A DNA stretch of 64,000 bases from JBPOFM01 sp051252455. GTDB lineage: Bacteria; Bacteroidota; Bacteroidia; Flavobacteriales; Flavobacteriaceae. The stretch covers positions 372,001 through 436,000 of the forward strand of contig JBPOFM010000002.1 in assembly GCA_051252455.1 (NCBI GenBank), given 5' to 3'. Within the stretch, counting starts at the first letter, position 1. Every line of letters starts with the position of its first letter. The notes under the pieces are model-generated. The model saw nothing but the letters and a program-made list of their open reading frames with translations. It was not told the origin of the DNA and searched no databases. Shown piece by piece: positions 17,599 to 26,311 of this stretch. Both the position numbers and the translations under genes were made by a program.

Positions 17599-18680
17599 TA
17601 ACCTAAAATTCTATCAATTAATTTTTGCTTTGTTTTTGAGTCATCACCACACAACCATTGGATGACATTATTTTCCCAAATATCGTCATGTTCATCTTGA
17701 GAAATGATATTTCTATCCTTTGCTAAATCTAAAATTTTACCAGGATAAGACGATTGCTTTTCACTCTCCATTTCTCCTAAAGGATAAGGATCGTCCAATC
17801 CCATAATTACCTGTTTGGAACCTTGATTTTTGATCAATAGTTGCAATCCACCAGTATCATGAACCAATGTGTCGAAAAAGATATTCTTATGCCCAACAGC
17901 CTTTCGCGGATGGCTTTTACCTTCAAACAAATCTGGTCTCCCGTCAAATCCTTGAATACGTCGGCCCAAATTGATTTGCGCCAATTGTCCACCATGTGCA
18001 AAACAAGTCCGCATATTTGGAAATTTATCCTGATAGCCATTCAATGTTAAAAAGTGATAAGCATCAGCACATTGTGCCAGCATCCAAATAAGGTGAAAGC
18101 GCCACGAGGTGTTTTCTAATTTTATAAATTTTTCACCATCATACGGATGAATTTCAACTGCCAAATTATATTTATTCGCCAACTCAAAAATCGGCTCATT
18201 TTCTTCATCAAAAATACAACGCCAAGTTCCAATGGTGTCCATATAATGGGTTGGTAGGCAAAGTAATTGCATGCCTAATTCGTTCACGCAACGCTCAATT
18301 TCCCAACAAGCACCACGCACAAAGCCAGGATGCACCACAAAGCCACAGGTAAACTTACTTGGATTTTCGCGTTGTACTTTGGCATTAAAATCATTTTGAA
18401 ACCGTAAAGCCTGCTTCATCTCTTCAACACGCAAACCGTTGCCGTACAGTTGCGACAGGTTTAAAACAACCGCATGGTCAATTTTAAAACGCTCCATCCA
18501 AGCCAATTTTTCGTCTAAAAAGAAACTAGAATCCGTCACTGGACGACTCCAATCCTTTTGAAGCATAAATTTGCGGTCCTTATCCACCCAAAAGATTTCT
18601 TTATCCATCATAAATTGAGGAATCTCTTCTGGATATGGCAGTAAGTGTGAGTGACCGTTAATGCGAAGTTTTCTTTTCAT
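17598..18680 (-). CDS. Amidohydrolase family, probable 2-amino-3-carboxymuconate-6-semialdehyde decarboxylase
   Basis: 360 aa. The TIM-barrel amidohydrolase metal motif HSHLLP is at the N-terminus, with EIHPYDGE, CFAHGGQL and MGLDDPYPLG further on. The ACMSD family decarboxylates the ring-opened product of 3-hydroxyanthranilate dioxygenase, and that gene lies immediately upstream (1-nt gap). Context and motifs together support the ACMSD call. The overall operon order also fits the 2-aminomuconate branch rather than NAD synthesis. Confidence 0.88.
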   Translation of the reverse strand: MKRKLRINGHSHLLPYPEEIPQFMMDKEIFWVDKDRKFMLQKDWSRPVTDSSFFLDEKLAWMERFKIDHAVVLNLSQLYGNGLRVEEMKQALRFQNDFNAKVQRENPSKFTCGFVVHPGFVRGACWEIERCVNELGMQLLCLPTHYMDTIGTWRCIFDEENEPIFELANKYNLAVEIHPYDGEKFIKLENTSWRFHLIWMLAQCADAYHFLTLNGYQDKFPNMRTCFAHGGQLAQINLGRRIQGFDGRPDLFEGKSHPRKAVGHKNIFFDTLVHDTGGLQLLIKNQGSKQVIMGLDDPYPLGEMESEKQSSYPGKILDLAKDRNIISQDEHDDIWENNVIQWLCGDDSKTKQKLIDRILG

Positions 18681-18681
18681 A

Positions 18682-19215
18682 CTAGTCTATCTGAACTTTT
18701 TTAGGTGGCTCCATCAATTCGCCACAATTAGGACATTTGCGTTTGTTTGAATCGGTATAATAGGTATCGAAAATCTTTGGCATGTCCGTTTCGATATTTT
18801 CAACTGTAAAATCCTCTTCATAGAGTTTGGTTGTACAATTTTCACAAAACCAAAGTAGGGCATCGCGCATACCTTCAGGACGTTTATATTCGATCACCAA
18901 ACCAACAGTATTGGCGCCTCGTTGTGGAGAATGTGGCACTTTTGGAGGTAACAAGTAAATGTCGCCTTCTTTTATATGCACATCTTTCGGTGTGCCATTA
19001 TCAATGATTTTCAAAACCATATCACCTTCCACTTGGTAGAAAAATTCGGGCGTTTCATTGTAGTGATAATCCTTTCGGCTGTTAGGACCACCGACAACCA
19101 TCACAATAAAATCACCATCAGCCCACACCACCTTATTGCCAACAGGGGGCTTCAGTAAATGTCTGTTTTCTTCAATCCAGTCTTTGAAATTTAAAGGTGA
19201 AACTAATTTGCTCAT
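18682..19215 (-). CDS. 3-hydroxyanthranilate 3,4-dioxygenase
   Basis: Opens the ring of 3-hydroxyanthranilate. 177 aa from ATG 19215 (MSKLVSPLNFKDW); an upstream extension to 19296 reads through a repeat and is rejected. Cupin features are RKDYHYNETPEFFYQ (metal ligands His and Glu, with substrate Arg), GDIYLLPPKVPHSP (second His) and a C-terminal rubredoxin-like site with CENC and CPNC, as in bacterial and fungal enzymes. It sits between the SDR and the ACMSD genes. Confidence 0.94.
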   Translation of the reverse strand: MSKLVSPLNFKDWIEENRHLLKPPVGNKVVWADGDFIVMVVGGPNSRKDYHYNETPEFFYQVEGDMVLKIIDNGTPKDVHIKEGDIYLLPPKVPHSPQRGANTVGLVIEYKRPEGMRDALLWFCENCTTKLYEEDFTVENIETDMPKIFDTYYTDSNKRKCPNCGELMEPPKKVQID

Positions 19216-19228
19216 GGTTTTATGTTTT

Positions 19229-19306
19229 TGGGCGTTCCCTTTCAGGGCAGGCTCTCGGCAGTCGCTCTCTTCGAGGAGCTTCAACAATGCCTCCATCCTT
19301 AACGCG
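19229..19306. repeat. Structured intergenic repeat in the kynurenine operon
   Basis: About 78 bp, richer in G+C than its surroundings. Outer arms GCGTT (19232-19236) and AACGC (19301-19305) can pair, and an inner CGCTCTCTTCGAGGAGC hairpin-like part is present. The GGGCGTTCCC...TAACGC layout resembles a dispersed Bacteroidota intergenic repeat known to me from memory. It occupies the spacer between SDR and the dioxygenase and creates a false N-terminal extension of the latter. Confidence 0.55.
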
Positions 19307-19384
19307 AGATTTCGTTCTTAAAATTAAGTAATAAACACCAGAACAAAAAGTCTTTGCTGTTGGTTCTTTTATCTTTATCCTTTA

Positions 19385-20167
19385 TTACAAAGATTTTGTT
19401 CGTCCACCATCCACTGGAAGGTTAATCCCGTTAATGTAGCCAGCACATTCGCTCGCCAAAAATACCACGGCGTTTGCTATTTCTTCTGGTTCTGCAAAAC
19501 GTTTTGCCGGCGTGACGTTTTTCATCATCGTTTCTGCTTGTTCATAAGAACCATCGATTTTTTTAGCGACATTTTTAAGTATAGACGTTAATCGTTCGGT
19601 GGCAGTTGCTCCAGGAAGTACATTGTTTACGGTTATGCCAAAAGGACCAACTTCAGTTGCCAAGGTTTTACTCCAATTGGCCACGGCGCCACGAATGGTA
19701 TTACTAACCCCCAAGCCTTCAATAGGTTGTTTTACAGAAGTCGAAATCATATTGATAATCCGTCCATAACCTTCTTCTTTCATAAATGGAATAAGGGTTT
19801 GGGCCAAAATATGATTGCATTTAAGATGTTGCGTAAATGCACTTTCAAATTCATCTAATCCAGCATCTAAAACAGTTCCTGCCTTTGGGCCTCCAGTGTT
19901 ATTGACGAGAATATGAAACCCGTTATTTTTGGAAACATACTCCGAAACTTTAGCTTTTAAATCATCCGGATTCGCAAAATCTGCTACGATATAATTGTGT
20001 TGACGTTGTTTTGGTAGTTCTGCTAAAACGGCTTTGAGTTTTTCTTCATTTCTAGCAATTAGGGTCACTTTGACACCTTCGGCAGCCAATTGCATTGCTG
20101 TTGCTTTTCCTATTCCTGCTGTGCTTCCGCATACAAGTGCGGTTTTGTTATTTAAGTTTAAATTCAT
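19385..20167 (-). CDS. SDR-family oxidoreductase lacking the catalytic Tyr
   Basis: 260 aa. The nucleotide site is CGSTAGIGKATA, and NNTGGP and GRIINMIST are present. Where YxxxK is expected the sequence reads LGVSNTIRGAV, so Tyr is replaced by Ser and Lys by Arg. This matches a known atypical SDR subgroup. Its place in the operon suggests that it handles a kynurenine-pathway intermediate, but no reaction can be assigned. ALDH lies 80 bp upstream across a hairpin repeat. Confidence 0.87.
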   Translation of the reverse strand: MNLNLNNKTALVCGSTAGIGKATAMQLAAEGVKVTLIARNEEKLKAVLAELPKQRQHNYIVADFANPDDLKAKVSEYVSKNNGFHILVNNTGGPKAGTVLDAGLDEFESAFTQHLKCNHILAQTLIPFMKEEGYGRIINMISTSVKQPIEGLGVSNTIRGAVANWSKTLATEVGPFGITVNNVLPGATATERLTSILKNVAKKIDGSYEQAETMMKNVTPAKRFAEPEEIANAVVFLASECAGYINGINLPVDGGRTKSL

Positions 20168-20183
20168 TTTGTATTAAATATAA

Positions 20184-20229
20184 GATTCAACAGCCAAGAG
20201 TCAAGACAATTTGTCTTGGTTCTTGAATC
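20184..20229. repeat. Imperfect hairpin repeat between ALDH and SDR genes
   Basis: The core CAAGACA-ATT-TGTCTTG is perfectly paired. It is extended by AAGA/TCTT and GATTCAA/TTGAATC arms with small bulges. The AGTCAAGA/TCTTGAATC wording is of the kind scattered in Flavobacteria intergenic DNA. It may attenuate or stabilise the operon mRNA; that is inference. Confidence 0.55.
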
Positions 20230-20247
20230 TTGAAATCTTGGTTTTTT

Positions 20248-21690
20248 TTAATATTTTATACACACATTCTTCGCTTCCGTGAAAAAGCGTAGGGCCTCAA
20301 ATCCACCTTCCCTTCCAACGCCAGAGGCTTTGACACCACCGAAAGGCGTTCTTAAATCGCGCATCATCCATGTATTGACCCAAACGATCCCAGCTTGTAA
20401 TTCATTACTCATTCGCATCGTACGCTTTAAATCGTTCGTCCATAGAGTCGCTGATAACCCATATTTCACTTTGTTTGCCATGGATAAAACTTCATCTTCT
20501 GTATTAAAAGGCATTATGGTCACCACAGGGCCAAAAATCTCTTCTTGATTCACCCGACAGTCATCGGATGCAACTTCAATAATGGTTGGCTCTAAATAAT
20601 AACCGTTTTCAAAACCTTCAACAGTTACTTTGTAACCTCCACAAAGAACCATTCCATGTTCTTTTTTGGCGATTTCGATATAGTCTAGCACTTTTTCGAG
20701 ATGAGGTTTGGAAACCAGAGCACCAATATTTGTTGAGGCTTCTGAAGGATGACCCACTTTCAATGCTTTTACTTTTGTCACAAAATCTGTCTTGAATTTC
20801 TCATAAATAGAAGCTTCCACAAAAATACGACTTCCGCATAAGCAAATTTGCCCTTGATTAGCAAATGATGAACGAACGGTTGTGTTCAACATATCCTCAT
20901 AATCACAATCGGCAAAAATGATGTTTGGGTTTTTACCTCCCAATTCCAATGATAGTTTTTTGAACATTGGTGCAGCTACTTTTGCAATATGAGCTCCTGT
21001 GGCTGTTCCTCCAGTAAAACTAATCGCTTTGATGTCTTGATGTTCAATGATGGCCTGTCCTGTCGTGGTACCCAATCCATGAACGATGTTTAATACGCCA
21101 TTAGGTAAGCCTGCTTCTGTGCAAATGTCTCCCAAAAGATAGGCTGTCATTGGTGTGACTTCACTTGGTTTGGCGACTACACAGTTTCCTGCGGCTATTG
21201 CAGGAGCGATTTTCCATGTAAAAAGATAGAGTGGAAGGTTCCATGGCGAAATGCAACCAACGACACCAATGGGTTGACGCAATGTATAGTTAATCGCATT
21301 TTGTCCAACACTTTCATGACTTTCGCTTGAGAATTGGGTAATGGCGTTTCCAAAGAATCTAAAATTACTGGCAGCTCTTGGGATGTCAACTTCTTTTGCC
21401 AGAGAAATAGGCTTACCATTGTCTCTGCTTTCAGCTTCTGCAAACCTTTGCAAGTTGGCCTCTAATAATTCCGAAATTCTTATAAGTATTCTACTTCGTT
21501 CTTCAAATGTGGTTTGCGACCACTGCCTAAAGGCAGATTCGGCAGCCATATATGCGTTTTCTACGTCCTCTTTGGATGAATTTGGGATTTGCCCATAGAT
21601 TTCACCGTTGGCCGGGCAATAGTTGTCTATCCATTCTTTGCTGATTGGGTTCTCATATTGTCCGTTGATGTAGTTTTTTATTTTTTTCAA
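20248..21690 (-). CDS. Aldehyde dehydrogenase, probable 2-aminomuconate 6-semialdehyde dehydrogenase
   Basis: 480 aa. ALDH motifs are SPWNLPLYLFTWK, AKPSEVTPMTAY, FTGGTATGAHIAK, the general-base Glu in LSLELGGKNPN, the nucleophile Cys in NQGQICLCG, and EIFGPVVTI. It is predicted to oxidise aminomuconate semialdehyde, the ACMSD product, to 2-aminomuconate with NAD+. The substrate assignment comes mainly from the operon, which also encodes the matching deaminase (22129-22536). Cytosolic. Confidence 0.9.
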   Translation of the reverse strand: MKKIKNYINGQYENPISKEWIDNYCPANGEIYGQIPNSSKEDVENAYMAAESAFRQWSQTTFEERSRILIRISELLEANLQRFAEAESRDNGKPISLAKEVDIPRAASNFRFFGNAITQFSSESHESVGQNAINYTLRQPIGVVGCISPWNLPLYLFTWKIAPAIAAGNCVVAKPSEVTPMTAYLLGDICTEAGLPNGVLNIVHGLGTTTGQAIIEHQDIKAISFTGGTATGAHIAKVAAPMFKKLSLELGGKNPNIIFADCDYEDMLNTTVRSSFANQGQICLCGSRIFVEASIYEKFKTDFVTKVKALKVGHPSEASTNIGALVSKPHLEKVLDYIEIAKKEHGMVLCGGYKVTVEGFENGYYLEPTIIEVASDDCRVNQEEIFGPVVTIMPFNTEDEVLSMANKVKYGLSATLWTNDLKRTMRMSNELQAGIVWVNTWMMRDLRTPFGGVKASGVGREGGFEALRFFTEAKNVCIKY

Positions 21691-21706
21691 AATTCAAAAG
21701 TAGATT

Positions 21707-22099
21707 TTATCGTCTTCTATGTCTTGTTGTCCAATTAGATCCGTTTTGATAGGTCATAATTAAAATATCATTTTCAATTCTGACATTAGAAATCAAATCA
21801 TTCCCCGAACTGATTTCGTAACTATTGTTACCTACATTAGTCCATAACTGAAATTCTGATATTCCATAATCACATTCTGCTGGTGCCTCATCGAGAACTT
21901 CTGAATAAACCGAATGGGATTCTGTGAATATTAAAGCAATACCTTCCCAACAAATATCGGTCTCTAATTGTACATCATTTTGGATGAATTCTATCAAAAT
22001 CCATTCTCCAACAATGCTGACTTCATCTTCTTCATTTTTTGAACATGAAGTTAATAATATCATCAAAATTATAAGGAGTTTCGGAAAATATAGTTTCAT
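21707..22099 (-). CDS. Small lipoprotein, lipocalin-like
   Basis: 130 aa from ATG 22099. A lipoprotein signal ends in LLTSC (Cys about 19). The rest (VGEWILIEF, FTESHSVYSEV, NDILIMTYQN) has the short beta-strand layout of small Bacteroidota lipocalin-like lipoproteins. It is an outsider in the kynurenine operon, lying between ALDH and the RidA-type deaminase with short gaps, so it is probably co-transcribed. No role in the pathway is evident; an insertion of an unrelated gene is possible. Confidence 0.72.
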   Translation of the reverse strand: MKLYFPKLLIILMILLTSCSKNEEDEVSIVGEWILIEFIQNDVQLETDICWEGIALIFTESHSVYSEVLDEAPAECDYGISEFQLWTNVGNNSYEISSGNDLISNVRIENDILIMTYQNGSNWTTRHRRR

Positions 22100-22128
22100 A
22101 TTTTTATAATGCAATAAGAATCAAAAAT

Positions 22129-22536
22129 TTATTTTTTTGAATAAGCCATCACCTTAATCTCTACCACCAAATCAGGATGCGGCAGTTGATGCACTGCCAC
22201 TGTTGTTCGTGTTGGTCCCGTTTCTTTATCAAAAAACTCTGCATAGGCCTTATTATAACCTGCAAAATCATTCATATTCACTAAAAAAGAGGTGACATCA
22301 ACCACGTCCTTCAAAGTCGCTCCTTCTTTGGCTAAATTCTTTTCAATATTTAAAATGACTTCGCGAGTTTGAACTTCGGCGTTTAAATGTTTGGTGCCCA
22401 TCTCATCAATGATGTCGACACCTGCAATGGTATTGTCAGCGCGACGCGAACTGGTTCCAGAGACGAATATAAAGTCGCCGACTCGTTTGGTGTGAGGGTA
22501 TGCACCTCTGGGTGTTACTGTTTTTTCTTCACTCAT
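22129..22536 (-). CDS. RidA-family protein, probable 2-aminomuconate deaminase
   Basis: 135 aa from ATG 22536 (MSEEKTVTPRGAYPHTKRVGD). RidA fold motifs are FIFVSGTSSRRADNTIAG, VVDVTSFLVNM and GPTRTTVAVHQLPHPDLVVEI; the Arg of GPTRTTV binds the imine/carboxylate. The Flavobacteria 2-aminomuconate deaminase of the kynurenine cluster belongs to this family. It lies between the lipoprotein and kmo genes (4-nt gap to kmo), completing the route to oxalocrotonate plus ammonia. Confidence 0.88.
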   Translation of the reverse strand: MSEEKTVTPRGAYPHTKRVGDFIFVSGTSSRRADNTIAGVDIIDEMGTKHLNAEVQTREVILNIEKNLAKEGATLKDVVDVTSFLVNMNDFAGYNKAYAEFFDKETGPTRTTVAVHQLPHPDLVVEIKVMAYSKK

Positions 22537-22540
22537 TATA

Positions 22541-23944
22541 TCAATGTTTAAAATTCTTCGCCACTCTATCGTCATCCAAAATTTCTTCTGTCGCTGCTTT
22601 TATTTTTTCTAAAGTTGTATTCAAATCGTCATCAAGGCTAATTTTTTTATCTGTCAACATATTCAAAATCGCTTTGTCTTGCGCACGACCGCGCAACATC
22701 GCTTCTCTATAACCAATATTTTCATTAAAAGTCACCAAAGAATATTTTGAAGAATAGTCATTTGGGAAATTCTTTTCAAAAGCCATTTCTAAAGTACGCT
22801 TTTCTCTAAAGACAGCGTTGTTAACATGGCCTTTCATTTCATGGAAATTGTCGATTGCTAAATCTGCAATGGCATCCGTATCTTTTTTGCGGTTCTTTTC
22901 ATAGATTTTGAATATGGTTTCCCAATCGGTGTGACCTTCATCTAACACCTTGTCAAATTCCGTGACGTCTTCAAAGGATGCATTCATACCTTGACCATAA
23001 AAAGGCACTATAGCATGAGCTGCGTCTCCCATTAACATCGTGTTTCCTCTATAAGCCCAAGGTGAACATTTCACTGTGCCTAAAGGAGCCGAAGGGTTGT
23101 TGAAAAAATCTTCGGAGAGATTTGGCATCAATTCTAGGGCGTCTTTAAAATATGTACCGAAGAATTCTTCTACTTTTTCTTTGGTTGTAAGGTTATTGAA
23201 ATTGTATTCTCCCTCATCAAAACTTAAGAATAGCGTGACTGTAAAACTTCCATCCAAATTTGGAAGTGCTATCAACATAAAGGAATCGCGCCCCCATATG
23301 TGCAAGGCATTTTTATAAGTTCTGTAACCACCATCTTCTGATGGAAGTATGCTTAACTCTTTATAGCCATGGGACAACCAATCTTGTGAAAAACTAAACA
23401 AGAATTTTTTACTTAAAAAATAGCTTTTTCGCATAGCAGAACCTGCGCCATCGGTCGCGAAAATAACATCTGCGTCTTCTACGAATTCTTGTTTGGTTTC
23501 GTAATCCTGAAACAAAGCGGTTGTTTTTTCAAAATCGACTGATTTACATTTTTTGTTGAAATGAATCCTGACGTTTTCATGTTTTTCTGCTTCATCCAGT
23601 AACAAGGCATTCAATTGGCCTCGAGAAATGGAATTGATGTATTCATGATCGCGTCCGCTGTAAGGTGCCAGAACGGTATTTCCTGCTATATCATGCAGCA
23701 TTCTGCCATTCATGGGAATACAGAGTTCTTTTACTTTTTCTTCAATACCGACAAGTTTCATGGCTTTATTACCTCGATCAGAAAACGCTAAATTGATTGA
23801 GCGACCAGCACTAATATCTGTGGTTCTCAAATCTGGGCGCATTTCGTAGACCGTAACGTTATAACCACGTTGTCCTAACCGTAAGGCCAATAAACTTCCG
23901 CAGAGTCCTGCGCCGATGATAAGTATGTTTTGTTGATTATGCAT
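22541..23944 (-). CDS. kmo: Kynurenine 3-monooxygenase
   Basis: FAD enzyme that hydroxylates kynurenine using NADPH and O2. 467 aa. FAD-binding starts with IGAGLCGSLLALRLGQRG and YEMRPD. DGAGSAMR and GDAAHAIVPFYGQGMNASFED are the second FAD block. The R-P-D and YGQGMN features are typical of KMO within the aromatic hydroxylases. A hydrophobic or helical C-terminal part fits family members. The start overlaps the kynureninase stop by 8 nt. Confidence 0.95.
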   Translation of the reverse strand: MHNQQNILIIGAGLCGSLLALRLGQRGYNVTVYEMRPDLRTTDISAGRSINLAFSDRGNKAMKLVGIEEKVKELCIPMNGRMLHDIAGNTVLAPYSGRDHEYINSISRGQLNALLLDEAEKHENVRIHFNKKCKSVDFEKTTALFQDYETKQEFVEDADVIFATDGAGSAMRKSYFLSKKFLFSFSQDWLSHGYKELSILPSEDGGYRTYKNALHIWGRDSFMLIALPNLDGSFTVTLFLSFDEGEYNFNNLTTKEKVEEFFGTYFKDALELMPNLSEDFFNNPSAPLGTVKCSPWAYRGNTMLMGDAAHAIVPFYGQGMNASFEDVTEFDKVLDEGHTDWETIFKIYEKNRKKDTDAIADLAIDNFHEMKGHVNNAVFREKRTLEMAFEKNFPNDYSSKYSLVTFNENIGYREAMLRGRAQDKAILNMLTDKKISLDDDLNTTLEKIKAATEEILDDDRVAKNFKH

Positions 23945-25208
23945 TTGAAATAGTTTTCAATCGTTCTACCATCCAAAAGACATCTTCAAAACTTGTGTAC
24001 AATGGTACAGGTGCACAGCGGATGACGTCAGGTTCGCGCCAATCCGTAATAATGTGCGCTTCCGTTAATTTTGTATGTAACGATTTGTCAGCATCTAGAA
24101 CTTGAATAGATAATTGGCAGCCTCTTTCTTTTGGGTTTGAGGGTGTGATGATTTTTATCTTGTCGTTGCCTAATTGGTTCAATAAAAATTCAAAATAACC
24201 TGTTAGTTGTTCAGATTTCGATCTTAACGCATCCATTCCAACTTCATTAAACATGTCCAATGATGCTTTTATGGCAGCCATTGATAAAATTGGAGGATTG
24301 CTTAATTGCCAACCTTCAGCGCCAGGAATCACATCGAGCGGCTGACGCATATTAAAACGCGTAGATTTATTATGGCTCCACCAACCCGCAAAACGTTTTA
24401 GTTTTTTGTTATGAGCATGCTTTTCATGGACAAATAAACCACCTAAACTTCCTGGTCCAGAATTTAGATATTTGTAAGTACACCATGCAGCAAAATCGAC
24501 TCCAGAATCATGGAGTTCTGGTTGAATGTTGCCAGCGCCATGAGCTAGGTCAATCCCAACCATACAGTTTTTTGAATGACCAAGTCGTGCTATTTTTTTA
24601 AGATCTAAATATTGGCCTGTATAATAATTAACACCTCCAATAAGTAACAACGCAATTTCGTCTCCTTGCTCTTCTAGGATGGTTTCTAAATCTTCAATTT
24701 GAAGTATTTCTTCACCTTTCCGTGGTTTCCATTCTATTAAACCTTCATTTGCATCAAAACCATGAAACTCTAATTGTGTTTGTACAGCATATCTGTCAGA
24801 AGGAAACGCATCACTTTCGATTACAATTTTATACTTGGTTTTTGAAGGTTGGTAGAAAGAAACCATCAACAAATGTAAGTTGGTGGTTAAGGTGTTCATA
24901 ATGACCACTTCAATAGGTTTTGCCCCTACAATTTTTGCCATAGAATCCGTTAAGAATTCATGATAGGGCATCCAAGGATTTTTTGCTTCAAAATGTCCCT
25001 CCACACCAAGGTTTGCCCAATCTTCCAATTCTTGATTGATATATTCTTTGGTTGATTTTGGCTGCAGACCAAGTGAATTTCCTGTCATGTAAATCCATTC
25101 ATTGCCATTTTTATCTTTAGGAATGTGAAATCGATTTCTGTAGGATGCCAAAACATCATTTTGGTCTTGTTGTTTAGCGTAATCTAAACCTATTTGATAG
25201 TTGGACAA
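23937..25208 (-). CDS. kynU: Kynureninase
   Basis: PLP enzyme cleaving 3-hydroxykynurenine to 3-hydroxyanthranilate and alanine. YMTGNSLGLQPK, GVEGHFEAKNPWM, GIDLAHGAGN and the PLP Lys in WCTYKYLNSGPGS are all present. The start is set at TTG 25208 (translation M-S-N-Y-Q-I-G): the -7 promoter box occupies 25233-25240, so the longer frame from 25235 would begin inside the promoter. The product is then 423 aa. First gene of the nine-gene operon. Confidence 0.93.
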   Translation of the reverse strand: MSNYQIGLDYAKQQDQNDVLASYRNRFHIPKDKNGNEWIYMTGNSLGLQPKSTKEYINQELEDWANLGVEGHFEAKNPWMPYHEFLTDSMAKIVGAKPIEVVIMNTLTTNLHLLMVSFYQPSKTKYKIVIESDAFPSDRYAVQTQLEFHGFDANEGLIEWKPRKGEEILQIEDLETILEEQGDEIALLLIGGVNYYTGQYLDLKKIARLGHSKNCMVGIDLAHGAGNIQPELHDSGVDFAAWCTYKYLNSGPGSLGGLFVHEKHAHNKKLKRFAGWWSHNKSTRFNMRQPLDVIPGAEGWQLSNPPILSMAAIKASLDMFNEVGMDALRSKSEQLTGYFEFLLNQLGNDKIKIITPSNPKERGCQLSIQVLDADKSLHTKLTEAHIITDWREPDVIRCAPVPLYTSFEDVFWMVERLKTISNA

Positions 25209-25232
25209 AGTGAATTTATTTTCGGTTTCCAA

Positions 25233-25240
25233 CAAAAATA
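25233..25240 (-). promoter_or_regulatory. -7 promoter box (TATTTTTG) for the kynurenine operon
   Basis: An exact TAnnTTTG match on the minus strand, 24 nt before the TTG start at 25208. It decides the kynU start, since the open frame extends into it. A TTTG farther upstream lies too far to be a usual -33 box. Confidence 0.55.
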
Positions 25241-25574
25241 AGAATTATAAGTTTAGGAATGAAGACATCAAACAGACTTAATTTGGACCGTTCTTTTTTG
25301 GGGATTTATTAAAAATGAATGCATTAAACTAAAACATACGATTATTCTTATAGAGAGGTTATTCGTGTCTGGAAACCAGAATTGCGAATGTCATAAGGAA
25401 TTTGCATAAAAGACTGGTACACCAAAAAAAATAGCTTCCACTTTTTTAGTGGAAGCTATTTAAATGTATAGAGACGCATACTGCGGAATATTCGTTTGAT
25501 ATAGATTATGTACGAAGCTCTTATTTTATTTGGACTTTTTTAATCTCTATTTTAGCACTTTTTTAACAATCAGG
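25241..25574. other. Intergenic region upstream of the kynurenine operon
   Basis: About 330 bp without a convincing gene. It holds the minus-strand terminator at 25424-25460 and leader DNA of the kynU operon. No recognisable regulator site, riboswitch or transfer RNA was seen. Confidence 0.6.
25424..25460 (-). terminator. Rho-independent terminator after the 25575 lipoprotein gene
   Basis: A perfect 13-bp stem (AATAGCTTCCACT and its complement) with a 5-nt loop. On the minus strand it is followed by a run of T (plus-strand A-run 25424-25430). It insulates the kynurenine operon from the gene upstream. Confidence 0.9.
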
Positions 25575-26243
25575 TTAGTTAAGGACTTTGATATTTGTAA
25601 AGTGAAGTTTCCAGTCGGAATCTGGCTTTTTGTGTGTTTTTGCAATCATAATACCATTGAATTCTTTATAATCTTCCCAAGTCGTCGTCATCGACGGTTC
25701 TTTGGAATTACCTTGCCTAAAAACCCATTCTTTTACCATAAAATTATCATCATAATAAAAATCGTACGCATCACCAGGCGTATATCCGCCATCAGTTGGA
25801 TACATCAACGTAATTTTATTCAGGATTTTTTTGCTAATAGGTGCTGCTCCTTTGGAAACTTCTGAAGTTGTTGCAGAGGTATCCCAAACCAATTGGTATG
25901 GTGCCAATAACCAGTATTTATCATTAATAAATCCTTTGTCGGCATTTAGTGCCGTACTATCTATCACTTTACGGTTGTAAGATATCGTGTCTTTGCCAGA
26001 AATTAGGGTAACTGCATTGGTTTTAGGTTTCCATATCCAAGAACGTTCAAAATGAGTCGTATCTCTATCTACATTAAATGTGAATTCAATTTGCTTGACA
26101 TTTTTCCAATTTTCAAATCCGTTGGCATTTGCGATTTTTTCTGTCGTGGACCATTTCCTTTCTATAACTTTTGGTTTTTCTTTCTGTTTACAAGCGCTCA
26201 TAATGCTTATCAGTACGAGTAGAATCAGTGTTTTTTTCATCAT
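25575..26243 (-). CDS. DUF6503-type lipoprotein
   Basis: 222 aa with a lipoprotein signal (lipobox MSAC, Cys about 18). The body (ANGFENWKNVKQIEFTFNV, ERSWIWKPKTNAVTL, PYQLVWDTS, DFYYDDNFMVKEWVFR) has the repeated beta-strand character of DUF6503 proteins, which are widespread in Flavobacteria and likely bind a lipid or small molecule in the envelope. No enzyme motif is visible. It is a single-gene unit ended by the terminator at 25424-25460. Confidence 0.75.
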   Translation of the reverse strand: MMKKTLILLVLISIMSACKQKEKPKVIERKWSTTEKIANANGFENWKNVKQIEFTFNVDRDTTHFERSWIWKPKTNAVTLISGKDTISYNRKVIDSTALNADKGFINDKYWLLAPYQLVWDTSATTSEVSKGAAPISKKILNKITLMYPTDGGYTPGDAYDFYYDDNFMVKEWVFRQGNSKEPSMTTTWEDYKEFNGIMIAKTHKKPDSDWKLHFTNIKVLN

Positions 26244-26311
26244 TTTAAATTTTTATTAAAGATACTAAAGATTGATTCAGAAGGTTTAAATTTAATGTAT
26301 AAACAGAACTT

